A stretch of DNA of 64,000 nt from JADKIH01 sp031417395 (GCA_031417395.1 JANOVM010000055.1:1-64000); one strand, 5' to 3'. Shown: positions 34,273 to 45,073, counted from the stretch's first letter. Program-made: numbers and translations. Notes: generated by a model from the sequence alone, not told the origin.

Positions 34273-35166
34273 TTATCTGGGAACAGCGACTTCAGCAAAA
34301 AACTTCCTCTCTTTTACATCGTAACTATTACCTTTTGTAAGAATGTGCACGATGAGGTTTTCAATCGATATCGGTGAACCTTCTTTTAAGTCAGCAATGT
34401 TTGAGTGTCTGATATTATGTCCGTCAATTATAATAACAAGACCGCTTCCTACTGCTTCAAGATATTTTCCTTCCCGAACCAATACACCGGTATCTTCACC
34501 TAAACCAACTCCAATACAAGAAGGATTAGCAGCAACAGCCTGCGTCAAGCGACCGAATCGGCCTCGTGTAACAAAATGTGAGTCAATGATTACATTTTGT
34601 ATAAATGCTAATCCTGTAGTAATTTTTACCTCTCCTTTTAGCAGAGCTTCAGAGCTATTTCCCTGATAAATCATGGTATTAGACATTGCCATAGCTCCAG
34701 CGCTGGTACCGGCAATCACAAAAGATTCTTCATTTTGATAACGATCTGTAAGGAGTTCTAAAAATTCTGTGCCTCCGAATATGGAAGAAAGTCTGAGTTG
34801 GTTTCCTCCGCTGAACATAACGCTTTTGCAGTTTCTCAAACGTTGCAGCATTTCCGGTTTGTCTGCATCTTCACGTTTTCTGATGTCCATCACACCAATG
34901 TTCTTGCATCCTAATTTCGTAAATGCACTTATATAGTTTTGTCCTATTTCATCAGGAATGGAAGAAGCACTTGTAATAACTTCAATATATGCATCATGTC
35001 CTCCTGCTTCACGAACGATTCTGCTTAGGATCTGTAATTCGAAAAAATTAAGATTATTTTTTTGGATGAAATTAGGTTCCGGTTCAGTTCCTTTATCTTC
35101 ATTACCGCCAATTGCAATTAGTCTTCCTTTTGGGATCATAACTTGAAATTTCTTATCTTTTGGCAA
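34273..35166 (-). CDS. cphB: Cyanophycinase
   Basis: Serine peptidase of family S51 that cuts cyanophycin into beta-Asp-Arg dipeptides. The 297-residue protein has GRLIAIGGNEDK, VMFSGGNQLRL, the nucleophile motif GTSAGA (Ser155) and DSHFVTRGRFGRL, with GVGLGEDTGVLV nearby, all typical of CphB. No signal peptide, so intracellular. It is transcribed away from cphA; the 160-base gap between them holds the shared control region. Confidence 0.95.
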   Translation of the reverse strand: MPKDKKFQVMIPKGRLIAIGGNEDKGTEPEPNFIQKNNLNFFELQILSRIVREAGGHDAYIEVITSASSIPDEIGQNYISAFTKLGCKNIGVMDIRKREDADKPEMLQRLRNCKSVMFSGGNQLRLSSIFGGTEFLELLTDRYQNEESFVIAGTSAGAMAMSNTMIYQGNSSEALLKGEVKITTGLAFIQNVIIDSHFVTRGRFGRLTQAVAANPSCIGVGLGEDTGVLVREGKYLEAVGSGLVIIIDGHNIRHSNIADLKEGSPISIENLIVHILTKGNSYDVKERKFFAEVAVPR

Positions 35167-35264
35167 AGATAGAAATACCCTAAGGATAGAGGCCCCATTT
35201 ATACATAGTTTTCAACGCTTTTTTCAAACAATTTCCTGTTTTTTGAACTTAAAAAAATATTTTT

Positions 35265-35295
35265 TTTGCCTTTTGGTAAAAACTCTCTACTTTGA
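35265..35295 (+). promoter_or_regulatory. cphA promoter
   Basis: TTTG at 35265-35268, exactly 19 bases, then TACTTTGA at 35288-35295, 31 bases before the cphA start codon. The geometry equals that of the promoter at 306-336. Confidence 0.45.
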
Positions 35296-35326
35296 AAAAA
35301 ATTAATAAGAAGTAATTGCCTTAATT

Positions 35327-37981
35327 ATGAAAATTCTTGACATAAGAGCCATGCGAGGACCTAACTATTGGTCTATTTGGAGGCATAAGCTTATAGTAAT
35401 GAAATTGGACATTGAAGAATTAGAAGATTCTCCAACCAATAAAATATCCGGTTTTTCTGCTCGTTTGGAGTCCACGTTCCCAACTATGTATGAGCATGAA
35501 TGTTCAGAAGGGCATCCCGGAGGTTTTTTTAAAAGGGTAAAAGAAGGTACCTGGATGGGGCATGTTATCGAGCATCTGGCTTTGGAAATTCAAACGCTGG
35601 CAGGGATGAATGTTGGTTTTGGCCGCACCAGAAGCACAGGTCAGCACGGAGTATATAATGTCGTATTTAACTATATGGAGGAAAAAGCGGGCATTTTTGC
35701 AGCTAAAGCTGCTGTCCGTATTGCAGATTCGATAATAAAAGATCAGCCCTATGACATTCCTGCCGATATACAGCGACTCCGGGAAATCAGAGAAGAAGAA
35801 AGACTTGGTCCATCAACAGGTTCTATTGTTGAAGAAGCAATAAAAAGAAAAATTCCATGGATTCGATTAAACAGGCAATCGCTTGTTCAATTGGGATATG
35901 GTATTAATCAAAGACGCATTCAGGCAACAGTTGCAAGTACGACAAGCAGTATAGCAGTTGAAATTGCATGCGATAAAGAAGAAACAAAAAATCTTCTTGA
36001 AGCAGCTTCTATTCCAGTGCCTCGGGGCCGTGTTGTATACGATGAAGAAGACCTTGAAACAGCTGTAAAGATCATTGGTTATCCAGTTGTATTAAAACCT
36101 GTAGGAGGTAATCATGGCCGTGGAGCTACTATTAATGTAAAGGACTGGCCAACTGCCGTTGAAGCATTGGCAAATGCAAAAAGAATTTCCAGAGGTGTCA
36201 TCGTTGAAAGATTTATTACCGGTTTTGATCATCGTCTTTTGGTTGTCGATTATCGTTTTATTGCCGGCGCTAAAAGAACTCCTGCATTAGTAACCGGCGA
36301 TGGAAAACATACCATTGAACAACTGGTTGCAATAGTTAACAGTGATCCACTCAGAGGATACGGTCATGAAAAAGTATTGACTGCAATAAAAATTGATGAA
36401 ACTACCTTGAGTATGCTGGAAGAAAAAGGTTTTACACTTGAAAGCATTTTGCCAAATGGTGAAATACTTCATCTGAAAAGAACAGCGAATCTAAGTACAG
36501 GAGGTACTTCCACAGATGTAACTGAAATTGTTCATCCATTTAATGTTTTTATGGCTGAACGAATTGCAAGGATTATTGGATTGGATATTTGCGGCATAGA
36601 CATTATGACTCCTGATATTAGTGTTCCTCTTAATGAAAATGGTGGAGCTGTTTTGGAAGTAAATGCAGGACCGGGCTTTCGCATGCACATTGCTCCGGCC
36701 GAAGGATTGCCCAGAAATGTTGCAGAGCCTGTTGTCGATATGCTTTATCCTCCCGGAAGCTCAGCAAGAATTCCGATAATTGCCGTAACCGGAACAAATG
36801 GTAAAACGACAACTACCCGCCTAATCGCTCACATAGTAAAAACAATGGGTTATAAAGTTGGTTTTACTACTACTGACGGAATTTATATTCAAAACCGTAT
36901 GGTTGAAAAGGGAGACTGTACCGGACCTCTTAGTACTGAATTCGTATTAAGAGATCCAACGGTTGACTTCGCTGTTCTGGAATGTGCACGGGGAGGTATT
37001 CTCAAGGCAGGACTTGGTTTTCATAATTGTGATATTGCCATAGTAACAAATGTAGCAGCCGACCATCTGGGATTAAAAGACATTAATACAATTGAAGAGA
37101 TGGCTCGCGTTAAAAGTGTTGTTGCAGAAAGCGCTTTACCCGAAGGTTACAGTATTCTTAATGCTGATGACGATCTTGTTTTCGAAATGCGAAAAAACAT
37201 TAAAGCCACTATTGCATTGTTTAGTCTGGATGAATTTAACCCTCGTATCATTCGCCATTGCGAAAATGGCGGCATAGCAGCCATCGTTGAAAATGGATAT
37301 ATTACAATTTGTAAAGGAACCTGGAAAATCCGAGTTGATAAGGTCATCAACATACCGTTAACTTTTTCGGGTAAAGCGGTATTTATGATTCAGAATGTTT
37401 TACCGGCAGTTCTGGCGGGGTTCCTGCGTGGCTTTAAAGTAGAGGACATTCGCCTTGCTTTGGAAACATTTATTCCTTCTCCTACACAAACACCGGGAAG
37501 AATGAACATGTTCCAATTTAAGAATTTTACTGTTATGGTAGATTATGCGCACAATCCGGCAGGCTTTCAGGCAATAGCCCGCTTCCTTGATAAACTTGAT
37601 AACAAGCTTAAGGTTGGAGTTATTGCAGGAGTAGGGGATAGAAGAGACGAAGATATTATTCAGCTTGGTTTCTTATCATCGCAAATGTTTAGTGAAATAA
37701 TTATCAGGCAGGATAAAAATCTAAGGGGTAGAACGGAAAAAGAAATTATTGATTTAATGATGAAAGGAGTTCATAGTGATGACCCGAATAAAAAAGTTAA
37801 GGTAATTCAAAGTGAATTGGAGGCAATTGATTATGCAATAAAGAATGCGAAGAAAGGATCATTTATTGTCATATGCAGTGATGTGGTTCCGGATGCACTC
37901 CAGCAAATTCTAAAATATAAAGAAGAGGAGGACCATTTTGAAATTTTAAAAGAAGACATTCCTCATCCTATTTCAAAATAA
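35327..37981 (+). CDS. cphA: Cyanophycin synthetase
   Basis: Polymerises Asp and Arg, with ATP, into multi-L-arginyl-poly-L-aspartate, a nitrogen and carbon reserve. The 884-residue protein has the three CphA parts: an N-terminal domain (RAMRGPNYWSI, HVIEHLALEIQTLAG), an ATP-grasp domain (about 210-480, with YPVVLKPVGGNHGRG and LEVNAGPGF) that adds Asp, and a Mur-ligase-like domain with P-loop GTNGKTTTTRL near residue 488 and DYAHNPAGF that adds Arg. Length is normal. Paired divergently with cphB. Confidence 0.96.
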   Translation: MKILDIRAMRGPNYWSIWRHKLIVMKLDIEELEDSPTNKISGFSARLESTFPTMYEHECSEGHPGGFFKRVKEGTWMGHVIEHLALEIQTLAGMNVGFGRTRSTGQHGVYNVVFNYMEEKAGIFAAKAAVRIADSIIKDQPYDIPADIQRLREIREEERLGPSTGSIVEEAIKRKIPWIRLNRQSLVQLGYGINQRRIQATVASTTSSIAVEIACDKEETKNLLEAASIPVPRGRVVYDEEDLETAVKIIGYPVVLKPVGGNHGRGATINVKDWPTAVEALANAKRISRGVIVERFITGFDHRLLVVDYRFIAGAKRTPALVTGDGKHTIEQLVAIVNSDPLRGYGHEKVLTAIKIDETTLSMLEEKGFTLESILPNGEILHLKRTANLSTGGTSTDVTEIVHPFNVFMAERIARIIGLDICGIDIMTPDISVPLNENGGAVLEVNAGPGFRMHIAPAEGLPRNVAEPVVDMLYPPGSSARIPIIAVTGTNGKTTTTRLIAHIVKTMGYKVGFTTTDGIYIQNRMVEKGDCTGPLSTEFVLRDPTVDFAVLECARGGILKAGLGFHNCDIAIVTNVAADHLGLKDINTIEEMARVKSVVAESALPEGYSILNADDDLVFEMRKNIKATIALFSLDEFNPRIIRHCENGGIAAIVENGYITICKGTWKIRVDKVINIPLTFSGKAVFMIQNVLPAVLAGFLRGFKVEDIRLALETFIPSPTQTPGRMNMFQFKNFTVMVDYAHNPAGFQAIARFLDKLDNKLKVGVIAGVGDRRDEDIIQLGFLSSQMFSEIIIRQDKNLRGRTEKEIIDLMMKGVHSDDPNKKVKVIQSELEAIDYAIKNAKKGSFIVICSDVVPDALQQILKYKEEEDHFEILKEDIPHPISK

Positions 37982-38017
37982 GGGAGAGAATTTTTAAACT
38001 AATAAATGAATATTTTT

Positions 38018-38046
38018 AGGAACCTGAAAGGGTTCCTTTTTTTTTT
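38018..38046 (+). terminator. cphA Rho-independent terminator
   Basis: AGGAACC (38018-38024) pairs with GGTTCCT (38031-38037) around a 6-base loop, followed by a run of T to 38046. The rest of 38047-38308 is AT-rich without a gene. Confidence 0.85.
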
Positions 38047-38326
38047 GATATTTCCTTACTCTTAAATCTAATATTTCAATTTTCAACTTCGTTTAAGAGC
38101 CTTTTCTAAAGCTTACCTTCAAAAATCACAATCTATGATCGATTTTGTAACAATTTCTATACATTCAATATTATTGAAAATTTAAAGGTTATTAATTTTT
38201 TTAAGAGAAAATGAATGAAACATGGAACATTTATTCAAGTAAATAGTAAAAATCATAGTAAATCTTACACCAGGGAATCGAATACCCTGATACTCCACAA
38301 ATCATTTTGTGAAAAGCCATAGAGAC

Positions 38327-41300
38327 ATGCTACATTTATTACGAAGAATTATTCTTTTTTTATTATTGGCTGCCACAGTTGGCATTTTTCCTCGCAAAGC
38401 TTTTGCCACTCACCTGGCAGGCTCTGATATTTCATACACGTGCCTTGGAGGAAATACCTACAGAATTGAACTTACCTTTTACAGGGATTGCCGTTCACCG
38501 TCTGGTCATCCCAATGGTGCCGGTATTGAATTTCGAAGTACAAGTTGTAATCGTTATTTCACGGATACCTTAGCGTTACTTCCCGGTTCCGGTCAGGAGA
38601 TTACATATCCCTGTCCTGGATTAACAACATCTTGCGACGATCCCAACTCACCAAATCCCGGACTGCAAGAATTTAAATATTCAGGAATCATAACTTTTCC
38701 TGTACAATGCGCCGATTGGGTAATAAGCTGGACCTATTGCTGCCGAAATTGTGATATCACAACCATGGTTCAGTCGCAGCCATGTGTGCCGGGTTCTAAT
38801 CCGCCCATGTATATTTCTACTCATCTTGATAATCTGAATTATACATGCAATTCTTCACCCAGGTTTACCAATAACCCAATTGTATTTGTTTGTGTTGGGC
38901 AAAACTTTACTTACAATCATGGAGCAGTAGATCCTGACGGGGATTCTTTAGTTTATTCTCTAATTAACCCTCAGATTAATTCTACAGATTCAATTCCATT
39001 TGTTTCCGGCTTTTCTGCAACATATCCCATTACTTCTTCTCCTGCCTTAACGCTTAATGCCCTGACAGGCGATCTAGTAATGACACCCACACAGATAGAA
39101 GTTGGTGTTCTTTCTGTACTTGTTAAAGAATTTAGAAATGGAGTACAAATCGGGCAGGTAGTTAGAGACATGGAATTATACGTAAGGCCATGTACTAACA
39201 TTATTCCAACAGCAACCGGGATGAATGGCACAACCGATAGAGATACAGTTATATGTCCGGGTACCCAGCTTTGTTTTAATGTATTCTCAAATGATTCAGA
39301 TGCAGGACAAATTGTTACCATGACCTGGAATCAGGCAATAAGCAATGCTACCTTTTCTGTTTCAGGATTTCCATATCCAACAGGAAATTTCTGTTGGACA
39401 CCCGGGACAAATGATATAAGTACAATCCCTCATCAATTTACAGTTTCTGTAGTAGACAATGCCTGTCCGAACAGTGGATACCAGACATATTCATTTTCAA
39501 TAACAGTTACCGGTCCACTATTAAATCTTATTCAACAGAATATAACCTGTAATGGATCAACCGATGGAGCAATCACTGTAGTGCCACAAAATCCCGGTAA
39601 TTATACATATTTATGGTCCCCCGGTGGAGACACTACATCAAGTATATCCAATCTGGGTCCAGGAACATATTCCGTATTTGTATACGATAGTACAAATGGT
39701 TGTTCGGCAAATCTGAGTGATACAATTACAAATCCGCCTGTGTTAAACGATACCACTTATTCGCTTAGTGTTTCATGTATAGGCAGCAGTAATGGAAGTG
39801 CAACGGTGATTGCATCGGGTGGCATTCCTCCATATTCATATTCCTGGAATACTACGCCTGTAAGTAATAACGATACAATTACCGGAGTACAACCGGGAAT
39901 TTATATTGTTACCATAACAGACAGCAGCGGTTGTGTTAAAACAGATTCAGTCAGAGTGGATTCATCAAATTCAGCACTGGTCATTACTGTTGATTCTGTT
40001 TCTACATTGCCTTGTTATACAAATAATAACGGAATTGCAACTGTTTCTGTAAGCGGAGGTACGCCCACATATACATTCGTATGGAATACAAACCCTGTTC
40101 AATTTGGCCCTACAGCTACCGGACTTAGTCCCGGCAGCTACATTGTTACAGTAACAGATTCTTTTGGCTGCAACAATTCAGATACTGCAACTGTACTATC
40201 ACCGCCACTGCTTGTTTTAAATGGAAGTGCACTAGGCGCAAGTTGCAATGCACCGGATGGGATTGCCATTGTTACAGTTACCGGCGGTGCACCGGGATAT
40301 TCGTATGTCTGGTCCGGATTCCCAAGTACCGATGATTCATTGGTAAATGTTTTCCCCGGACTTTATGATGTTACAGTAACAGATACTAATGGATGTACCA
40401 ATCAACTTCAGGTATTAGTCGGAAGTCAAATTATCAGCACAATTGCCGGGGCTATTTCTCAGGTTGGTTGTCGTGACGATTCTAATGCAGTTGCAGTAGC
40501 TTCAGCATTTGGAGGAACTCCTCCCTATGTGTATTCCTGGAATACGGTTCCTTCTCAGGTTAATGATACAGCAACAGGACTTCCTGCCGGACAATATATA
40601 GTATCCATAACCGATTCTAACAATTGCATTACGGTAGATTCCGTAAATATTCCTAATCCACCTTTATTAACGTATTCACTTTCTTCTACGGATGCATCAT
40701 GTTCAGGAGATAGTACAGGAACAGCAACATTTCACGTATCGGGTGGAGCAGGTTCTTATACATTCTCATGGTCTCCATACGGTGGTACCGATTCCATTGC
40801 CACACAACTATTGCCCGGAACGTATACCGTAATAATGACAGATGCTGCAGGTTGTATTAAAACTGACTCAGCTATAATACTTCAAAATACAACTATAGCA
40901 ATAACAGTCGACAGTTTACAACAGCCGTTATGTAACGGAACGAATACCGGTGCAATCTATATTTCAGTTACAGGAGGAAACGGTAACTACACTTATACGT
41001 GGACACCGGGAACTCAGGTTAGTCAGGATATCATTGGTGTTGCAGGAGGAGTATATATTGTTCATGTTACTGATCAATTAAATTGTACACAACAGCAGCA
41101 AATTAATCTGAATCAACCACCGCCACCTCCTGTTTTTGCCGGTAATGATACAGCTATTTGTATTGGAAACTCGATTCAGCTTAGTGCTCAGCCTTTGCCT
41201 CCGGGAAGTACAGGTACTTGGACTTCACAAACTGTATCTTCATTCAGCGATGTTAACGATCCTCAGGCAATTGTTATTTATTCACCTCCCGGAATGAATA

Positions 41301-42145
41301 TGTTAACCTGGACCGTTGTGGATTCTCTGGGTTGCACAAATTTCGACAATGTTTCTATTTTTAATTTCTTTAATAACGTAAGTGCCGGTTTCGATTTAAA
41401 CGTTTGTGGATTAAATCCCGTAATGTTAAATGCTACCACATTTATTGGTTTCTCAAGCTCATGGTCATCATCACCCAATGTGTTATTTGATAATGATACG
41501 GTTTTTAATACGCTGGCTCATCAGTTGAATTATGGTGTAGATACCTTGACGTGGACCATAGCCAATCAGGCATGCAACGGTTCGGATTATATGGTACTTA
41601 CTTCTTTTGAAAATCCAACAGCGGATGCGGGAAATCATAGCGAACTGTGTGAAGACAAAGCTACTCTTATCGCTGTTAATCCGGCTGTAGGTAATGGAGT
41701 TTGGACAGTTCAGTTTCCGCGTCAAGCAGATTTTTCAGACTCTTTGAATTCAATTACGGATGTATATAACCTGGTAACCGGACAAACAATTTTTATATGG
41801 ACTGTTACCAATGGTTTTTGTTTGGTTTCAGATACAGTTTCTGTTAATTACGATGAAGCCTGTGAGATTAAACTTCCGACCGGTTTTTCACCAAACGGTG
41901 ACATCTATAATGAAGGTTATGAGATTAAAGGAATTGAAGGATATAAAGACAATGAGTTTCGTGTATTTAACCGTTGGGGTAATGAAGTTTATTACAAAAA
42001 GAATTATCAAAATATAGATTGGGTAGGACAAAATAAAAATGGAGAAGAGCTGCCGGAAGGAACTTATTTTGTAATACTCGTAATAAAGAAAAATAATATA
42101 GTGAGAAATACCTTTGTTGATTTAAGAAGGTTTTCAGGAAAATAA
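38327..42145 (+). CDS. SprB-repeat surface protein with gliding-motility C-terminal domain (7 repeats)
   Basis: Exported giant, about 1,272 residues from ATG 38327 (a GTG at 38309 is an alternative). Order: signal peptide ending KAFA; a Cys-rich N-terminal module (THLAGSDISYTCLGGNTYRI, FYRDCRSP, CCRNCDITT); a domain with TMTWNQAISNATF and VVDNACPNSG; seven SprB-type repeats of about 75-80 residues (residues about 400-930), each with a Cys-x-G opening, GG.PPYSYSWN core and TDxxGC ending; Ig-like parts; and a C-terminal sorting domain (LPTGFSPNGDIYNEGYEIKG, VFNRWGNEVYYK). SprB in gliding Flavobacteria is a T9SS-secreted adhesin. It heads a run with porP/sprF and porE-like genes. Confidence 0.9.
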   Translation: MLHLLRRIILFLLLAATVGIFPRKAFATHLAGSDISYTCLGGNTYRIELTFYRDCRSPSGHPNGAGIEFRSTSCNRYFTDTLALLPGSGQEITYPCPGLTTSCDDPNSPNPGLQEFKYSGIITFPVQCADWVISWTYCCRNCDITTMVQSQPCVPGSNPPMYISTHLDNLNYTCNSSPRFTNNPIVFVCVGQNFTYNHGAVDPDGDSLVYSLINPQINSTDSIPFVSGFSATYPITSSPALTLNALTGDLVMTPTQIEVGVLSVLVKEFRNGVQIGQVVRDMELYVRPCTNIIPTATGMNGTTDRDTVICPGTQLCFNVFSNDSDAGQIVTMTWNQAISNATFSVSGFPYPTGNFCWTPGTNDISTIPHQFTVSVVDNACPNSGYQTYSFSITVTGPLLNLIQQNITCNGSTDGAITVVPQNPGNYTYLWSPGGDTTSSISNLGPGTYSVFVYDSTNGCSANLSDTITNPPVLNDTTYSLSVSCIGSSNGSATVIASGGIPPYSYSWNTTPVSNNDTITGVQPGIYIVTITDSSGCVKTDSVRVDSSNSALVITVDSVSTLPCYTNNNGIATVSVSGGTPTYTFVWNTNPVQFGPTATGLSPGSYIVTVTDSFGCNNSDTATVLSPPLLVLNGSALGASCNAPDGIAIVTVTGGAPGYSYVWSGFPSTDDSLVNVFPGLYDVTVTDTNGCTNQLQVLVGSQIISTIAGAISQVGCRDDSNAVAVASAFGGTPPYVYSWNTVPSQVNDTATGLPAGQYIVSITDSNNCITVDSVNIPNPPLLTYSLSSTDASCSGDSTGTATFHVSGGAGSYTFSWSPYGGTDSIATQLLPGTYTVIMTDAAGCIKTDSAIILQNTTIAITVDSLQQPLCNGTNTGAIYISVTGGNGNYTYTWTPGTQVSQDIIGVAGGVYIVHVTDQLNCTQQQQINLNQPPPPPVFAGNDTAICIGNSIQLSAQPLPPGSTGTWTSQTVSSFSDVNDPQAIVIYSPPGMNMLTWTVVDSLGCTNFDNVSIFNFFNNVSAGFDLNVCGLNPVMLNATTFIGFSSSWSSSPNVLFDNDTVFNTLAHQLNYGVDTLTWTIANQACNGSDYMVLTSFENPTADAGNHSELCEDKATLIAVNPAVGNGVWTVQFPRQADFSDSLNSITDVYNLVTGQTIFIWTVTNGFCLVSDTVSVNYDEACEIKLPTGFSPNGDIYNEGYEIKGIEGYKDNEFRVFNRWGNEVYYKKNYQNIDWVGQNKNGEELPEGTYFVILVIKKNNIVRNTFVDLRRFSGK

Positions 42146-42165
42146 TAAATAAAGCAAATCAAAGT

Positions 42166-43098
42166 ATGAAGAAGTTAATTTTTCTATTGTTATTTGTCGG
42201 CGGGCTGAATTCATTAAAAGCGCAACAGGATATTCTTGTGAGCCAGTATATGTTTAATCATTTACTACTCAATCCCGGATATGCAGGCAGCAAAGAATAT
42301 ATTATGGCAACGCTGTTATATAGAAAGCAATGGATGGACTGGAAAGGTGCTCCTGAATCTCAGGTTGCTTCACTTCATGGACCGTTGGGTTTATCCAAAC
42401 TCGGATGGGGAGCATTGATTAGCCACGATAAAATCGGAGTAACTGACCGAACAGATGCTTATTTAAATGCATCCTACCAAATGACGGTTTCCGGTAAGTT
42501 GAAATTAGGAGTAGGCTTACGTGGTGGAGGAGGGTACTATAGTTTTAAGAATAGCGATCTGATTTACTGGGATGAAAATGATCCTACTTTTCAGGGCAAT
42601 AGAGTTTCGCGGTTCTTGCCTAATATTGGCGCAGGTGCTTATTTATATTCCGAAAAGTTTTATGCAGGTTTGTCTGTTCCTACCATAATCAGTTATGACC
42701 CTACTAAGAGTCTGAGCATTGATTTGAATAATGGAGAATTAGTTCCTCACCAGGTTAGGCACTATTTTGCAACAACAGGATATGCTTTTATTGCCAGTCC
42801 TGATTTCGTAATCAAGCCAAGCGTATTGGTAAAATATGTTCAGAATGCACCCATTGAAACGGATTTTAACTTAAACTTTTTATTGGGTAAGTTGTTTTGG
42901 ATTGGGGGCAGTTATCGGACAGGCGACTGCTTTGTAGCTTTACTCGAATTGGAATTGGGAAAGCAATGGCGGATCGGCTACAGTTATGATTTTACTTTTT
43001 CAGACGTTCGGGATTATTCAAACGGATCTCATGAATTTATGCTGGGATATGATTTTGGTTACGACATGCAGAAAATAAAAACACCAAGATATTTTTAA
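42166..43098 (+). CDS. PorP/SprF-family type IX secretion outer-membrane protein
   Basis: 310 residues: signal peptide (ending LKAQ), then QQDILVSQYMFNHLLLNPGYAG, the signature opening of PorP/SprF, and a beta-barrel of the OmpA/FadL-like size with repeated GxGxxxx strands (LGVGLRGGGGYYSF) and a C-terminal DYSNGSHEFMLGYDFG. SprF/PorP proteins are needed to attach or export specific partner adhesins encoded next to them, as SprF does for SprB. The gene lies 20 bases after the first SprB-like gene, so that protein is the likely partner. Confidence 0.92.
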   Translation: MKKLIFLLLFVGGLNSLKAQQDILVSQYMFNHLLLNPGYAGSKEYIMATLLYRKQWMDWKGAPESQVASLHGPLGLSKLGWGALISHDKIGVTDRTDAYLNASYQMTVSGKLKLGVGLRGGGGYYSFKNSDLIYWDENDPTFQGNRVSRFLPNIGAGAYLYSEKFYAGLSVPTIISYDPTKSLSIDLNNGELVPHQVRHYFATTGYAFIASPDFVIKPSVLVKYVQNAPIETDFNLNFLLGKLFWIGGSYRTGDCFVALLELELGKQWRIGYSYDFTFSDVRDYSNGSHEFMLGYDFGYDMQKIKTPRYF

Positions 43099-43142
43099 TA
43101 CATATTTAGAAAAATAATTCAAGAATAATTAAATTAACACCT

Positions 43143-45047
43143 ATGATAAAATCACTTTTTCGAATTTTGTTAATATCCGCACTTTTACCCGGATGTGCCA
43201 GTTATCATATAAGAAGAGGGCATAAAATGTTTGACGATCTCGCTTATAATTCTGCAATTACTGAATACCAAAAGGGTCTAAGCAAAAAGGAGTTCCCCAA
43301 TGCACGAATAAAACTGGCGGAATGTTACAGAAAAATAAATGATTTGGCGAATGCCGAAGAGGCCTACGCTAAAGCTGTACAGCTTCCGCAGGCCCAGCCT
43401 ATACATAAACTTCATTATGCGCAAATACTAATGAGGAATGGTAAATACGAGCAGGCAAAAATTTATTACGATCAGTATCTAAGTTCTGTGCCTTCTGATT
43501 CAGCAGTGAGAATGCTTCGATTAAGCTGCGATAGTATTGCTCAATGGATGGCTGACAGTATTCGCTATACCATACAAACTACTTCCTTAAATAGTGGTCA
43601 AAGTAATTTTTCTCCTGTTTGGTATAATAACGGTGTTGTTTTTACTTCCGACAGGAATAGTAAAGGTAAGACTTACGATTGGACAGGTCGCCCGTTTCTG
43701 GAATTGTATTATGCTAAAGGAAGTCCTGAGAAGGGATTTTCAACTCCTGTTCAACTGAATGGAGATATCAATAATATGTACCACGACGGTCCGGGAACAT
43801 TTTCACCAAAAGGAGATACGCTCTATTTCAACAGAAATAATGTTGTAAAAAGAAAGACCATACAATCAAGCCGCCAGGAAATAAATATTAAAATTTGTCA
43901 GTCAATACGTAAAGATTCCTCTTGGGTAAATACAACGGACTTTAAGTATAATAACCCGGAATACAGCAATGGTCATCCTTCTCTGAGTAGTGACGGAAAT
44001 AGTTTGTATTTCGTCAGCGATAAACCCTTTGGTTTCGGCGGTACAGATATTTACGTCTCGCATAAAGTGAATGGTGAATGGAGCGAGCCGGTTAATTTGG
44101 GCCCAAATGTTAATACTCCTTTTAATGAAATGTTTCCGACAATTTGGAAAGATACAGTTCTCTATTTTAGTTCAGAAGGCCATAGTAATTTCGGAGGACT
44201 CGACATTTTTAAAAGTATTAAAAGTAATAACAACTGGTCTAAGGCCAGGAATGTCGGATACCCGTTGAATTCCAGTTTTGATGATTTCGGAATAGCACTC
44301 AACGATAGCGGAAACGGTGGTTTATTTTCAAGTAATCGAAATGTAAAATTTACTACCCTTGATAATATTTATAGCTTTGTTAAAAACGAACTTAATTTCA
44401 ACTTACAAGGGATCGCTGTTGATAAAGCAACACAGCTTCCTTTGGAGGGAGTCAAAGTTGAATTAATGAATTTATCCACAAACAAGTTGTCGGAATTTGT
44501 TACCGGCCCTGATGGGGAATTTAATTTTAAACTCCCTGAAGAATCTGATTTTTCAATTGTTGGAAGCAAAGATTCTTACTTTACGAATACGGAGACTGTT
44601 AGTACAAAAGGTAAGAAAATTAGTGAGAATATGTTTGTAAAGCTTAAAATTGAATTTGAAAAAATTATCATCAATAAGCCAATTGTACTGGAAAACATTT
44701 ATTACGATCTTGATAAGTCTGAAATACGCCCGGATGCTGCAGCAGGACTTGATAAACTAGTAGTTATTATGAAAGATAATCCGGGAATACGAATTGAACT
44801 CAGTTCTCATACAGACTCCCGTGCCGACGATCATTACAACGATGTTCTTTCTCAAAAAAGAGCTGATGCGGCAGTTAAGTACATTGTAGCCAATGCTGTT
44901 AGCTCAGATCGAATTATTGCTAAAGGTTATGGTGAACATCAATTAATCAACAAATGCGCTAATGGTGTTGAATGCACTGAGGAAGAACATCAGCAAAACC
45001 GACGAACAGAATTTAAAGTCCTTTCTATGGAAGGAAATAAACCCTAA
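43143..45047 (+). CDS. PorE-like lipoprotein: TPR, PD40, carboxypeptidase-like and OmpA domains
   Basis: 634 residues. A lipobox LLPGC with lipid-accepting Cys18 follows the signal peptide. Next: TPR helices (about 25-120), a WD40-like/PD40 propeller (about 150-420; SNFSPVWYNNGVVFTSDR, GHPSLSSDGNSLYFVSDKP), a carboxypeptidase-regulatory/CNA-B-like domain (about 430-505) and a C-terminal OmpA peptidoglycan-binding domain (NIYYDLDKSEIRPDA, SSHTDSRADDHYN, SQKRADAAVKYIV). This order matches PorE, which links the T9SS outer-membrane machine to peptidoglycan. It lies 44 bases after the PorP gene and is followed by a terminator. Confidence 0.9.
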   Translation: MIKSLFRILLISALLPGCASYHIRRGHKMFDDLAYNSAITEYQKGLSKKEFPNARIKLAECYRKINDLANAEEAYAKAVQLPQAQPIHKLHYAQILMRNGKYEQAKIYYDQYLSSVPSDSAVRMLRLSCDSIAQWMADSIRYTIQTTSLNSGQSNFSPVWYNNGVVFTSDRNSKGKTYDWTGRPFLELYYAKGSPEKGFSTPVQLNGDINNMYHDGPGTFSPKGDTLYFNRNNVVKRKTIQSSRQEINIKICQSIRKDSSWVNTTDFKYNNPEYSNGHPSLSSDGNSLYFVSDKPFGFGGTDIYVSHKVNGEWSEPVNLGPNVNTPFNEMFPTIWKDTVLYFSSEGHSNFGGLDIFKSIKSNNNWSKARNVGYPLNSSFDDFGIALNDSGNGGLFSSNRNVKFTTLDNIYSFVKNELNFNLQGIAVDKATQLPLEGVKVELMNLSTNKLSEFVTGPDGEFNFKLPEESDFSIVGSKDSYFTNTETVSTKGKKISENMFVKLKIEFEKIIINKPIVLENIYYDLDKSEIRPDAAAGLDKLVVIMKDNPGIRIELSSHTDSRADDHYNDVLSQKRADAAVKYIVANAVSSDRIIAKGYGEHQLINKCANGVECTEEEHQQNRRTEFKVLSMEGNKP

Positions 45048-45073
45048 AGCCATATAGTAACCCATAATTCCCC

